Positions 23,456 to 33,269 of a DNA stretch of 64,000 nt are shown here, piece by piece. This stretch comes from Dryocosmus kuriphilus (taxonomy: Eukaryota; Arthropoda; Insecta; Hymenoptera; Cynipidae). The translations under genes and the position numbers were made by a program. The number at the start of each line of letters is the position of its first letter. Position 1 is the stretch's first letter. The stretch spans positions 195,799,647 through 195,863,646 of the forward strand of contig CM076192.1 of NCBI GenBank assembly GCA_038277395.1, read 5' to 3'. The notes under the pieces are model-generated. The model had not been told where the DNA came from and made no database searches. It was given only the letters and a program-made list of their open reading frames with translations.

Positions 23456-23964
23456 ATGTCTCGAATCAGAGATTCATTTCTACACTTGCCTATACTTGCA
23501 GCTTCAGACCTGGAAAACGTTGGATACAAACGGCTTATTCCCAGGGACAATCCGGAACGGATATTCGAATTTCGAAGATACATTTTTCCTGATGATACAA
23601 AAATTAAAATTAAAGTAAGACGTCACGCATATCAAAGTTTGCCTGTACAAGAATATATTGTATTATCAACAACTGATGGTGAGGTTTTCGCAATAGTGGA
23701 GGATATGAAGTTTCTTAAAGGAATATATGATAGTCGAGGAAAGCGAATGAAAGTACACATGAGCGACGGCAAGTTTGAGCCTATGAGCTCAAAAGAGATG
23801 GCAGAAGTGCCAGCAGGCATCCGCTACGTAGATGCAGGTGTTTTTTCAATTGAACCTGGAAATTGCGATTCTCTGGAGCATCTATACCATTCAAGTGAGT
23901 TAAAAATTCAAAAGAATATAAACTTTCATGTACGTCTTTTGTCCCTGTTTCAGTAAATACATAA
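23456..23964 (+). CDS. Repeated-domain locus, copy/exon 3 (intact frame)
   Basis: ATG 23,456 sits exactly 46 nt before the conserved CTTCAG start of the domain, as in copy 2. The leader (MSRIRDSFLHLPIL) is similar. The 131-codon domain (23,502-23,894, 393 nt) keeps all invariant words, including NP.R.FEFRRY, LPVQEYIVLST, EVFAIVED and IRYVDAGVFSI. The donor CAA|GTGAGT and an acceptor TTTCAG 59 nt on are conserved, giving the same I-N-T-stop end at 23,964. An acceptor CTTGCAG|CT at 23,501 is in the same phase as the donor. In the core, the differences from copy 2 that I counted are synonymous. Function unknown. Confidence 0.68.
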
Positions 23965-24109
23965 AATTGACAAAAAGTCCCCGGACAAAAATCGGAGTCC
24001 TTCTAAAAGTACATATTCTGCGTTCAACACATTTTTGCTCTACGACCGAAAAATTTCGAGAAAATGGACGCTGGTTATGTGTTAGAGAATGTGAGTTGGA
24101 AATACTCCC

Positions 24110-25705
24110 TTGCGACTGGTCATAGAAACACTTTCAGTCGCAGCCCTGCACCTTTCCAGTGTTTTGGGGGGGGGGGCACCGAGCGATTGGTCACAAGAAT
24201 AACTACAGTCATACCCATAACCCTTGCGAATGTTCTGCGGTGGCTGGAAAATACCCCTGTGGCGGGACACAAAAATACTTTTAGTCGCACACCTAACATC
24301 TTAAAGTATTTTTAGGAGGGACCCATGTGAATGGTCGCAGGAATAATTTCACCCATACGTCTACCCCTTTCCAATTTTCTTCTGAAAGCGGAAAGGCACC
24401 CAGATTACTAACCACAAAAAAGATTTCAGTCTCACTACTATCACCTTTCAATTTTTGCGTGGGTCGAAAAGGCACCTCTTTGAATGGCATAGAAATTCTT
24501 TCAGTCCCTCTCCTTCCCCTTTCAAATGTTTTTCAGGAGGGGGGTGGCATCACTGTGAATGGACACGAAAACGCTTTAAGTCACACCCATGACAATTTAC
24601 AAAGCTTTGCAGTGGGCACGCCACGACTGACCTCAGAAATACTTTCAGTCACACCCTCATTACTTGTCAATGTTTTTCGAGTGCAACCTTTAGTGGTCAC
24701 AAAAATACCTTCAGTCATACAGCCATCACTTTCCAGTATTTTTCGGGGGCGTGAATGTAGTCCTCTGATTGTTCACGAAAACGCATTCAGTTACTCCTCT
24801 ACCCATTCTTAATGTTTTGTGAGGGAGGGCAAGGCACCCAGTGTGACTCGAAAATGAAATAACTTCATTCATACCCCTTCAATTTCCCAAAGTTTTACGG
24901 CGGGCACCGTGTGACTGGTCACAAAAATCATTTCAGCCATGCTTCTACCCCTTCTCTGTTCTCTGCTGGAAGCAAGCAAGCACCCAGATGACTAGGCACA
25001 AAAATGAATTCAGTCACGCTACTACCCCCTTCCAATGTTTTACGTGGGCCGAGAAGGCACCTCATTGACTGGAACAGAAATACTTGCAGTCCCACTCCTG
25101 CCCCTTTGGAATGTTTCTCGGGAGGTGGGGACATCTCTTTGACTGGACACAAAAATACTTTCAGTCACACCCCTAAAATTTACAATGCTTTACGTGGGGC
25201 ACCTAATAACTTGCCTCAGAAATTCTGTCAGTCACACCACTACCACTTTCTAATGTTTTATAAGGGATCCCATTTAGTGTCACAAAAATACCTTCATTTA
25301 TGCAAATACCCCTTTCCAGTGAATTTCGTGGGCGGGAAGGTACCCCTGTTATTGATAATGAAAACGCATTCAGTAACACCTTTACCGTTTCCAACATTTT
25401 TTAGTGGGACCAAAAGACACCAATGTGACTGGAAACAGAAATACTTTCATCCATATCCCTACCCCTTTCGATTGTTTCTCGGGTGACGGAAATGCACCTC
25501 TGTAACTAGAAACGTAAATACTTCCAGTCACACCCCTAACCCTTTCCAACGTTTCTCTGGGTGGGGTGAACATGTGCCTTGACACAAAAATACATATATT
25601 CGTAGCCGTATTTTTGTGTCAAATCACAGGTGTTCCTCCCCACTAAAAACACTGGAAAGTGTTTGGGGTGTGACTGAATGTGTCTACGTGCCTAGTTACA
25701 GAGGT
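24110..25705. repeat. ~70-bp satellite, block 3, with inverted end
   Basis: Same monomer. The orientation flips at about 25,578-25,622 around CTTGACACAAAAATACA / TATTTTTGTGTCAA, with a shorter inverted part (about one monomer) before exon 4. Confidence 0.8.
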
Positions 25706-25719
25706 GAATTATCTTGCAG

Positions 25720-26111
25720 CTTCAGAATTGAAAGACATTGGATACAAACGACTTATTCCCAGGGACAATCCGGACCGAATATTCGAATTTCGAAGATACA
25801 TTTTTCCCGATAATACAAAAATTAAAATGAAAGTGGGACACAAGACTTATCCACGTTTGCCTGTACAAGAATATATTGTATTATCAACAGCCGATGGTGA
25901 GGTTTTCGCAATAGTGGAGGATACGAAGTTTCTTAGAGGAATCTATAATTCTATCGGAAAGCGGATGAAAGTACGCATGAGCGACGGCAAGTTTGAGCCT
26001 ATGACACCAAATGAGGTGGCGGAAGCTCCAACAAGCATCCGTTACGTAGATATAGGCTTTTTTTCAATTGGACTTGGAAACTACGATTCTCTACAGCATC
26101 TATACCGTTGA
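25720..26111 (+). CDS. Repeated-domain locus, copy/exon 4 (terminal copy)
   Basis: The domain begins after ATCTTGCAG (acceptor, 25,719) in phase 1 and ends DSLQHLYR followed directly by TGA (26,109-26,111). There is no donor site and no small intron, unlike copies 1-3. No in-frame ATG precedes the domain; upstream is satellite. This favours its use as a 3' terminal exon spliced to an upstream copy. Residues that differ from the other copies cluster outside the invariant words (for example SIG in place of DHQG after GIY). An AATAAA lies 18 nt after the stop. Function unknown. Confidence 0.62.
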
Positions 26112-26128
26112 ATTTAAAATTAAAATTT

Positions 26129-26134
26129 AATAAA
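26129..26134 (+). promoter_or_regulatory. Candidate polyadenylation signal AATAAA
   Basis: AATAAA sits 18 nt after the stop of copy 4, in an A/T-rich tail. Only copy 4 has this arrangement. Confidence 0.45.
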
Positions 26135-26329
26135 ATAATTATTAAAACTAAGAATAAGGAAATTTTTAATATATGTACTAAAATATAATTTTTCTCTTTT
26201 CTTGGACAGCTAAAGCTTCTTGCGTTTAAGAGTAAACCACTTGAAGGGATTTTAGAGGATTTGAAACATTTCTACGTTTTTCCAATGTTCTGAAGGCTTT
26301 CTCAAGGATTTTGCAGACAAGTGTATAGT

Positions 26330-26660
26330 ATGGCTAGGAAGATATGATGACAGCACAACAAGCTTCGCGCTCTCGCCGACAGGTGGCGCCACTACACCAT
26401 CAGAGGTTCGCGACCGCTCTAAGTTATCGACGCTTGTTATTACCATCAGCCGTTATGGTAGTGTCCTGTGTCCACTAGGAATAGGGCAGTTCGATACGAT
26501 CAGTTGGTGAAGTAGGAATCTGTGGCAGGTAGTTACCGCCATCCGATAAGGTAGAAATGCGTCAGCTGAAAATTTTACTGTTTTTTGCCATCAGTCGCGA
26601 GATGGAAATCTGGGGTAGGTTATTATCATCAGTCGTAAGATAGAAATCTGTCACGTGTGA
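26330..26660. repeat. Dispersed repeat family, copy 2
   Basis: Repeats the order of words seen at 420-890: ACAAGCTTCGCGCT, GGTGGCGCCACTAC, AGAGGTTCG, then several CAGTCG-TAAG-TAGGAATC words. Confidence 0.6.
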
Positions 26661-26699
26661 AGTAAACTATTTAACATTAGTCTTTAAGGAATCGAGATC

Positions 26700-27063
26700 C
26701 TAAACTGTATTTCGTTTCCAGCATCCTGGCGTTTTTGAGCGATGACGTTCAGGTCACTGCGTTATCTTGTCAGTATAAGTTCATGCTTTGCATTCACGAT
26801 GATTTTTCGATAGCTTACAGAAATCCTAGGATCATATTTAGCGGTGTAGTGACATCAAGGTATTCCTCCTCATTGGTAAGACATCCTGTTTGTTCGAGGA
26901 TACCTAGCCGTCCTGCATTCTCCATAAGACTACTTTGTCCAGGAGTGAGAGAGACGTAGCCTTTCATATTGCTCTTGAGGCCGACATTTTTGCAAGGATC
27001 AATATCAATACCATTGAGTTCATAGCGAACATCAACAAATAGAAATATGATTGCATTGCTCAC
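26700..27063 (-). pseudogene. Polinton major capsid protein remnant
   Basis: The minus frame 27,063-26,815 carries FVDVRYELNGIDIDPCKNVG followed by GYVSLTPGQSS and ENAGRLG, which fits the double-jelly-roll capsid of Polintons. A shifted frame to about 26,700 continues with IVNAKHELILTR and SDLNVI, also characteristic. At least one frameshift and one stop are present, and most of the gene is missing. The call is from motif memory, not a search. Confidence 0.6.
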
Positions 27064-27079
27064 TTAAGTTGTGGTATTA

Positions 27080-27900
27080 TCATTTCTGGCAACACCATCT
27101 TCCCTTGTCAGTCTTCCGTGCACGTGCAGTGAACTTTTAATGGGCAGTATACACCAATCTTGATGCTGGATAGTGATTGTAATTTCATCACAGTTGTTGA
27201 ATGACAATTAGGCATAAGGTTGATGTACATGATCCTAGCAGTGCGATATGGACTCGTCAAGTGTCACTGGTGCGTGAATGTTTATTATTTCTTCAATTTT
27301 TTTTCTTCGTTGCAAAAGCTGGGGATGATCAATACCTAAAAGGCCTTTTCAATTTCTTTCTTTGATCTTGAGGCCTAGTTGTGTCAGAAGTAGCACGTTC
27401 TGAGGTATTAGCGACTTGCGTGCTGGCTGAGAGCTGACCTGTGTATGGCATCTTGTCTGGTTGATGTAGGCTCCTGCTGTGATATTATACTCGACTCGTA
27501 AAGCGTTCACTTTGAAAATAACCACAGGTAAATCGAATGAATGAGTCTTATTGGACTAAAAAACACGAGGTGCGAAACCCAAAAATCGCCTAATGGAATC
27601 CACTGGTCGCAAGACCTGTTTTTGATCACACTTTATCTCGTTGCGCAGTGCTTCATTATTTTGTTTGATGTTCATCGCAATGCTGTCACTCGCTAGGATC
27701 TTCTGAACATATCAATCTCATAGCTGTCAGCGTGTATGACAACATTCTTTTGCCCGATCTTGATTGTATTCTTTCCAGCGTCATCGCTAGGAACTGCATT
27801 GAAAGCAGTTCAACTAAACCAAGGGCGTAGACCTTATGTGGAGAGAGATCTGTTTGTGGGAAATACGCTGCATCGAGCACAGAAGAGTTTCACTTTATGG
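27080..27900 (-). pseudogene. Polinton minor capsid (penton-like) remnant
   Basis: Minus-strand fragments read in order: YFPQTDLSPHKVYALGLVEL, FNAVPSDDAGKNTIKIGQ, HADSYEID, SIRRFLGFAPRVF, NKTHSFDLPVVIFKVNALRV and ITAGAYIN. This order fits the penton-like capsid protein that precedes the major capsid gene in Polintons. The fragments lie in different frames with several stops, so the gene is dead. Confidence 0.55.
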
Positions 27901-28469
27901 TGTGAGTAAATGATTTGTTAATGACGGTGTTATCCTCTCTACTGTCTCTAATCAGTACATCACACTCTCTTATATAGACCGTATTCTTCTCTCATATACG
28001 AGAGATTACATACAAATTTTAAGCTCAAGTTTATACCCTCAGCACTGTCATAGTCCTGATATCTATGACGACTGTAAATTATTACGCTACCAACACCGAG
28101 GCAATCGACAAAATCCGATAGTGGACGAAGATTAACGAAGCTGTCAAAGTATAGACCATTATTACCGATCTCTCCGTATGCACCCAGTGAGTAACAGGTC
28201 CGTGACTTTCATCAAGATTTACAATAGCTGACTCAGTTTTGCGAGGACCACGCACTGAAGCTCATTAGGTACAAGCAGTGTTTAAAGATACACCTTCTTT
28301 GCGAACAGAGATTGAGAGTAATAATTTGATGATACGTATCCTCGAGGAATCAATCAGCGTGGGCCTAAAGTAATTGCAAGTTGATAGTCAACAAGACTTA
28401 CACATTGGTAAGGCTGATCTCATTGCTCAGATGGACGCTCGACTAAATGCCCTCGAGAATGGACAAGGA

Positions 28470-29395
28470 GAAATTGGCAGTAGTCACGAAACTGCATAAA
28501 CCAGCTAGAGAGAATTATCCACGTCGTCGCGTGCAAACGCACGGTATCGATGAGACTTGGTAGGCAGATTTGGTTGAAATGCTACCCTATGCCCACGAGA
28601 ATAATGTTTACAAGTATTTACTTACCGTAATAGATATTTCCTCCCAGTACGCCTGGGCTACCCCTGAGAAGAGTATGAGTGGGCCAGATGTCACTTGAGC
28701 AATGGAATCTGTACTGGTGCAGGGTCATGTACCAAAAAACTTCCACACTGACAAAGGCAAAGAATTGTATAATTCGCAGTTTAAGAATCTTAGGAAGCAA
28801 TACAGGATTAACCTCTACTAGAGGAACAGTACTCTAAAGGCTTCAATCTGTGAAAGATTTAATCACACATTCAAGAATAAGATGTGGCCACAATTTAGCT
28901 TGAGTTGCAGCTACATGTGCATAGAAATTTTACCTGCTCTCATCTCCAAGTACAGCAATACAAAGCATCGATCAATCAATCTGTTTGAAACCCAGAGATG
29001 TCACCACTGAGGATGAAAGTTAACACTTGTTACGCTTCAAAAAACTGCGAAGTATACCCTGAAGGTAGAGAGCAAAGTTCAAGGTTGATGATAGAGCTCG
29101 AGTTAGTAAGCAAAAGCATTTCTTTGAGAAAGGATACACTCCCAACTTAAAAACGGAGATATTCACTGTAACACAAGTCAGGCCTGCCAATCCAGTGACG
29201 TACGAGCACAAGGACTATCAAGGACGACGTATCGCTGGCGGATTCTATGAACAGGAAATTCTCAAAGTTAAGCATCCAGAAGTATACCTTGTGGGAAAAT
29301 TAATCAAGAGACGTGTCAAAAATTATATGTAAGGTGGTTTGGCTTTGATGGTTCACACAGCAGCTGGATAGAAAAATCAGATATATAATAAACTT
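28470..29395 (+). pseudogene. Polinton integrase pseudogene with chromodomain
   Basis: The family inserts element DNA into the host genome. The plus frame carries ARENYPRRRV, GIDETW, then a TAG (28,561-28,563), DLVEMLPYAHE, YKYLLTVIDISSQYAWATP, HTDKGKELYNSQF and ICERF, the typical rve-core order. The C-terminal part (EIFTVTQVRPANPVTYEHKD, IAGGFYEQEI, PEVYLVGKLIKRR) is followed after a frameshift by WFGFDGSHSSWIEKSD, a chromodomain ending. Stops at 28,561, near 28,697 and near 28,820, plus frameshifts, make it inactive. Confidence 0.78.
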
Positions 29396-29396
29396 T

Positions 29397-29510
29397 TGAA
29401 CAATATTGAATCAACTCTATGCAATTTTGAACCAACTTTGAACCAACAATGGGCCAGCGTTAAGCCGATGTTAAGCCAGCGATGAAACAATGTTGAAACA
29501 ATTACGAGAT
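29397..29510. repeat. TTGAACCAACTT short tandem repeat downstream of integrase
   Basis: TTGAATCAACTC, TTTTGAACCAACTTTGAACC and related words, the same tract as at 6,598-6,780. Confidence 0.55.
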
Positions 29511-29641
29511 TCAATGTACAAACAATACGCTTATACTGACTAGATGTATGGTTTTGATGAAAAAAAGGCAGTTCATGTACATTTTCTCTTTTATTCAATA
29601 TGTAACCCTTATATCCCCTATTTACAATAGAAAAAAATTTT

Positions 29642-29713
29642 GTATGCCGACGTGATTCGGACACGTTGCCTTCTGGTCTGGAGTCAGACGCGCTACCATT
29701 GCGCCACGGGGGA
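29642..29713 (-). tRNA. tRNA-Trp(CCA)-like sequence, probable pseudogene
   Basis: On the minus strand the 72-nt segment has the arm order and anticodon loop of eukaryotic tRNA-Trp: GTGGCGCAATGGTAGCGC (A box and D arm), CTCCAGA (anticodon CCA), then a T arm with TCCGAAT. The acceptor stem pairs at only four of seven positions, the last anticodon-stem pair is A-C, and the T-loop has TCC in place of TTC. A T run follows at 29,628-29,638. It was derived from a real tRNA-Trp gene, but stem damage argues against function. Confidence 0.65.
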
Positions 29714-29815
29714 TTATGACTACATTCACCTCAACGCAGGTGATACCGTTGAACAATTAAAATAATGTATTTACAAAGGGGCTGCCAATGCGCAGTTATA
29801 ATGTATTCACAGTAA

Positions 29816-30260
29816 CTAATTTTGAAGAAGAAGTTCCAAAGGTTCGTACCCATCGTCTATAAGAATGTCATTGTCATGGTCAGTAGCGTCGACGTTCATT
29901 TGCGTGGTGTTTAATTTGTAGTGTCCCCACGCAAGTGTGTCTGTGGTGCTGGGGAGCATGTATTGCTTATTATCGTGAGCGCTCAGTGCAATTTTCAACT
30001 GTTTGGTGGTCCCGACATTGTGTAGTCTCGATCCAATTACGTACTGCGTTCTGCTTTGGCCTGGTAAGTTTCTCAAGCATTCCGTGTAACATTTGAATGT
30101 TACTCTTTTTCGAACAATGCCTGATTTTACGCCTTTGGCTTTTTTTCACAATGTCTTCGCCGTTCACTCGGATGCTGCACATTTTACTCCGCAAGCCAAC
30201 AGATAGAGTGACAATCCTGCCAGAACGCTCGTCCCTGATCTGACCTGATACCTTTCTGTT
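29816..30260 (-). pseudogene. Polinton protein-primed DNA polymerase B, C-terminal remnant
   Basis: The minus frames give SVGLRSKMCSI, then QRRKIRHCSKKSNIQMLHGM, and after a frameshift near 30,060 NLPGQSRTQYVIGSRLHNVG, KIALSAHDNKQYMLPSTTDT and LAWGHYKL with a stop. 'VGLRSKM' and 'LAWGHYK' are the C-terminal hallmarks of Polinton PolB. The catalytic palm and exonuclease are missing. The upstream end is disturbed by a hairpin at 30,190-30,268. Confidence 0.65.
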
Positions 30261-30268
30261 GGCTTGCG
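30190..30268. repeat. 14-bp perfect inverted repeat (hairpin)
   Basis: CGCAAGCCAACAGA near 30,190 and TCTGTTGGCTTGCG near 30,254 are perfect complements with a loop of about 45-50 bases. The left arm is the code for the VGLR motif of the polymerase remnant, so the right arm looks like a snap-back copy of it. Confidence 0.7.
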
Positions 30269-30299
30269 GCGTTCCAAAAACATTGTCTCGAGGGTAGTC

Positions 30300-30665
30300 A
30301 GAGGTAGGGTTAGGCGGTTTTCCGCTTAACCGGTTTTTTTTTAAAACCGTCTGGCCGGTTATGTTTTTTTTTATATAAATGGTTAACCGGGTTTTTCTTA
30401 ATAACCGGTTTTTTTCTTAATAACCGGTTATTTTTTCATGACCGGTTTTTTGGAATAACCGGTTTTCAAAGAAACCACTTTTTTAAAATAACCGGTTTTT
30501 AAAACAACCGGTTTTTTTAAATAACCGGTTTTCAAAACAATCGGCCTTTTTAAATAAATAGTTTTTAAAAGAACCGGGTTTTTTAAATAACCGGTCTTCA
30601 AGACTACCAGTTATTTGAAATAACCGGTTTTTAAAATTAACCGGTTTTAGAGAATAAAAACCGGA
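30300..30665. repeat. AACCGGTTTT-rich minisatellite, possible hAT terminus
   Basis: About 15-20 copies of AACCGGTTTTT with variable A/T spacers. It begins with TAGGGTTAGGCGGTTTTCCG, which resembles hAT terminal sequence. It could be the 5' end of the element whose transposase remains lie at 35,150-38,151. No matching 3' end was found. Confidence 0.5.
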
Positions 30666-32524
30666 AGTTGCGTTCGGTTGCCAGTTTTTTCGCATCGCAC
30701 TGACTCATACGGCAGCATATATCTAGCTATTTTTTTCCGCGACTTGCAAAGACGGCCCTTACGCCAATGAGCGTGAATTGTGTGTGTGAGAATACAAATG
30801 TCAACAAATTCATAACAATCTGGATCACGGTGGACTTCTGCTTAAAACAGGATCACACTCTTTCATAGGTAAGTTTGAAACGACGCGGTAAGATGAAAAT
30901 TCCAAGTACCGTACTCTTTTCGCAGTCTTTCGTGGCTTATATTTTTAGATCAGGCTCATTGGTAGTCAGTGTCGCATAGGCCTTGGCGTGTGATGTCTTT
31001 TTCCCTACGTGGGATAAGTGTAAAAAATAATATAATAATATTTAATTGCAGGATTGACCAGTAAATGAATACCAATACATTAGTAAATAAATGATCGCGA
31101 CCCATTGAATAAATGAAATATTTAAAAATGCAGAATATTATAAATAAACCGATAAATCTTAAGCTTTATATTCTTTATTGCTGAAAAACTAACCTATTTG
31201 ATAAAACTAGTGAAACAATATATTAAACGTTATATTGATATACAAAAATTTGCACATTACATTTCTGATAAATAAACTTTTTACTTTCTTTTTAACAGTA
31301 CAATATCGACAGTACTTACACTTATTTCATTTTTGAAAAAACATTATGTAAGCAAACTTTTTTTGAATTAATTATAACAATGGTATAGATTTTTTTCTTA
31401 TAAAACTTTTAATGATAATACCCTGAATGTCAAAATTACGATTCTTAAAGAGACCATAAGTTATAACCTCTAATGTCACTGGAAAGATGCTTAAATTCAC
31501 TGAAACCATAAGATTTAAAGTCTAGAATTAAGCTTACCAGTAATAGAATATATTTATTTACTGGACAATGCTCTAATTTATCAATGCTATTCGATTTTCC
31601 AAAAAATTGCTTTAATAATGAGACTATGCATAAAAACCAGAGATGGGTAAGTTACTTTCTAAAAAGAGCTAGTTATCGTTATCGTTAAATGATGAAAAAA
31701 GTAACTCGTTACCGACGTCCTTACTGTTTCCAAATATAACTTTTCCTTAGTTACTTTTACACAAAAATAGTAACTTTGTTACGGTGGGTTCTGTGAGGAT
31801 GGCAATTAAAAATTCTTGGCGATTGCTAATCCCCACAACCTACACAAGTATAAACGCATGGCCGTGGCCGACGTGCTTGCGTCTCCCGTGTTAATACACT
31901 CAAGAACTTAAAATACTAGTAGACTATACATCCAGTAAGAGAGAGTAGGAGAGAAGAGGCAACGGTGTAGTAGAGCAAAAGAGATGAGAAGCACGTTGAG
32001 AGTGAACCTCCTTCTCATCATGCTTTACGGATATTCGCAGTGATCCGCGCGACAACAGAAATTTAAATAACAAATTCAATTGTTATTAAAAATCAAAACG
32101 CCATATAGCTAATGTTCCTAACTTGCCATAAACTATCCAAATCTCGAATTTCAAAAAATTTACTAAATAAACTGAAATTTACTAATAACAAATAATACAT
32201 CTCCCTGTAATTTTGAATAAAAGAACAATATCGATATAGAATATTTCGATTAATTGGCGGAATCAAAATTGTACTCAGACCCTAAAACTAGAAGGTCATA
32301 CCTGATTAATAGATAATCTCTAAGATATGGATAAATCATAATTGAACAACAATTTCATGAACATAAATAATTTATACCAATAAAAACTTCATTCAAGAAT
32401 AATCTCTAAAAACTTATCGGCTATCTATACATTAATTTTTAACAACATTCGGTAAACACTAGAATCTCGATGATCAATGACAACCAATACAGAAACTGAC
32501 ATTCATCTATAGGATTGTTATTAA

Positions 32525-32525
<1 letters not shown>

Positions 32526-32576
<51 letters not shown>

Positions 32577-32620
32577 CATATTTATTGTTTACATATATTA
32601 TATATTATATTTATATATAT

Positions 32621-32663
<43 letters not shown>
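32526..32663. repeat. (TA)n microsatellite, interrupted
   Basis: Two TA runs flank TATATTATAT-type sequence. Any open frame here is a repeat artefact. Confidence 0.9.
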
Positions 32664-32668
<5 letters not shown>

Positions 32669-33269
32669 TGCCTTATAGTAATTACAGCTCCTTTAATTAT
32701 TGACGAACGTTAATAAATAATTGAAGGCTAATACTATTTACTGAGTTTCTATTGCATAAATCATTTAATTATTACTAATAATAAGATTGATTAATGAGAT
32801 TATTGAATGCTGTCGATTGGAGAGGTACTCAATTAAAATAAACTAAACTAAAACAACAATACTAAATAATAAAGTAACAACAATAAATTAACAATAAGAG
32901 GTTAATTCTTTCTAACAATTATTATAAATAACATTTAAAAGATAAATATTTAAGTCTAAGAACTTACACTATTTCTTTGAGATTGGATTTTGATTTAGAA
33001 AAATTAACTAAGTACTTTAAGTGAACTGCATAGCAACAGTGCACGTGTGCTTTCCAAATTTCTTAAGTTGCAATAATTTTCAAAACTCAGCAATTAGTGG
33101 TCACGCGGACTGCATCCTGCCGGGACAGAGTCCCACGCTCGGGGTGCGAACTCAGCGGAAAACCTTACCCAAAATCATACATACCTTAGGCAACGAGGCA
33201 ACTCAGTGCCTTGTTTCGGCAGCATTAATTACCCAGCGCATAAATTTACGCATAAATACTAAATAAAAA

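Larger units (their letters stand above)
26695..30268. mobile_element. Polinton/Maverick (adintovirus-like) remnant
   Basis: Pieces of four marker genes of this class lie together: major capsid-like (minus, 26,700-27,063), minor capsid/penton-like (minus, about 27,080-27,900), retroviral-type integrase with chromodomain (plus, about 28,470-29,395) and protein-primed DNA polymerase B C-terminus (minus, 29,816-30,260). All are broken by stops and frameshifts. No terminal inverted repeats are evident. A tRNA-like sequence lies between integrase and polymerase. Confidence 0.75.

Noticed and set aside
14960..25700. CRISPR-like or regulatory array from regularly spaced repeats
   Set aside because: The genome is eukaryotic and the monomers are contiguous satellite units without unique spacers.
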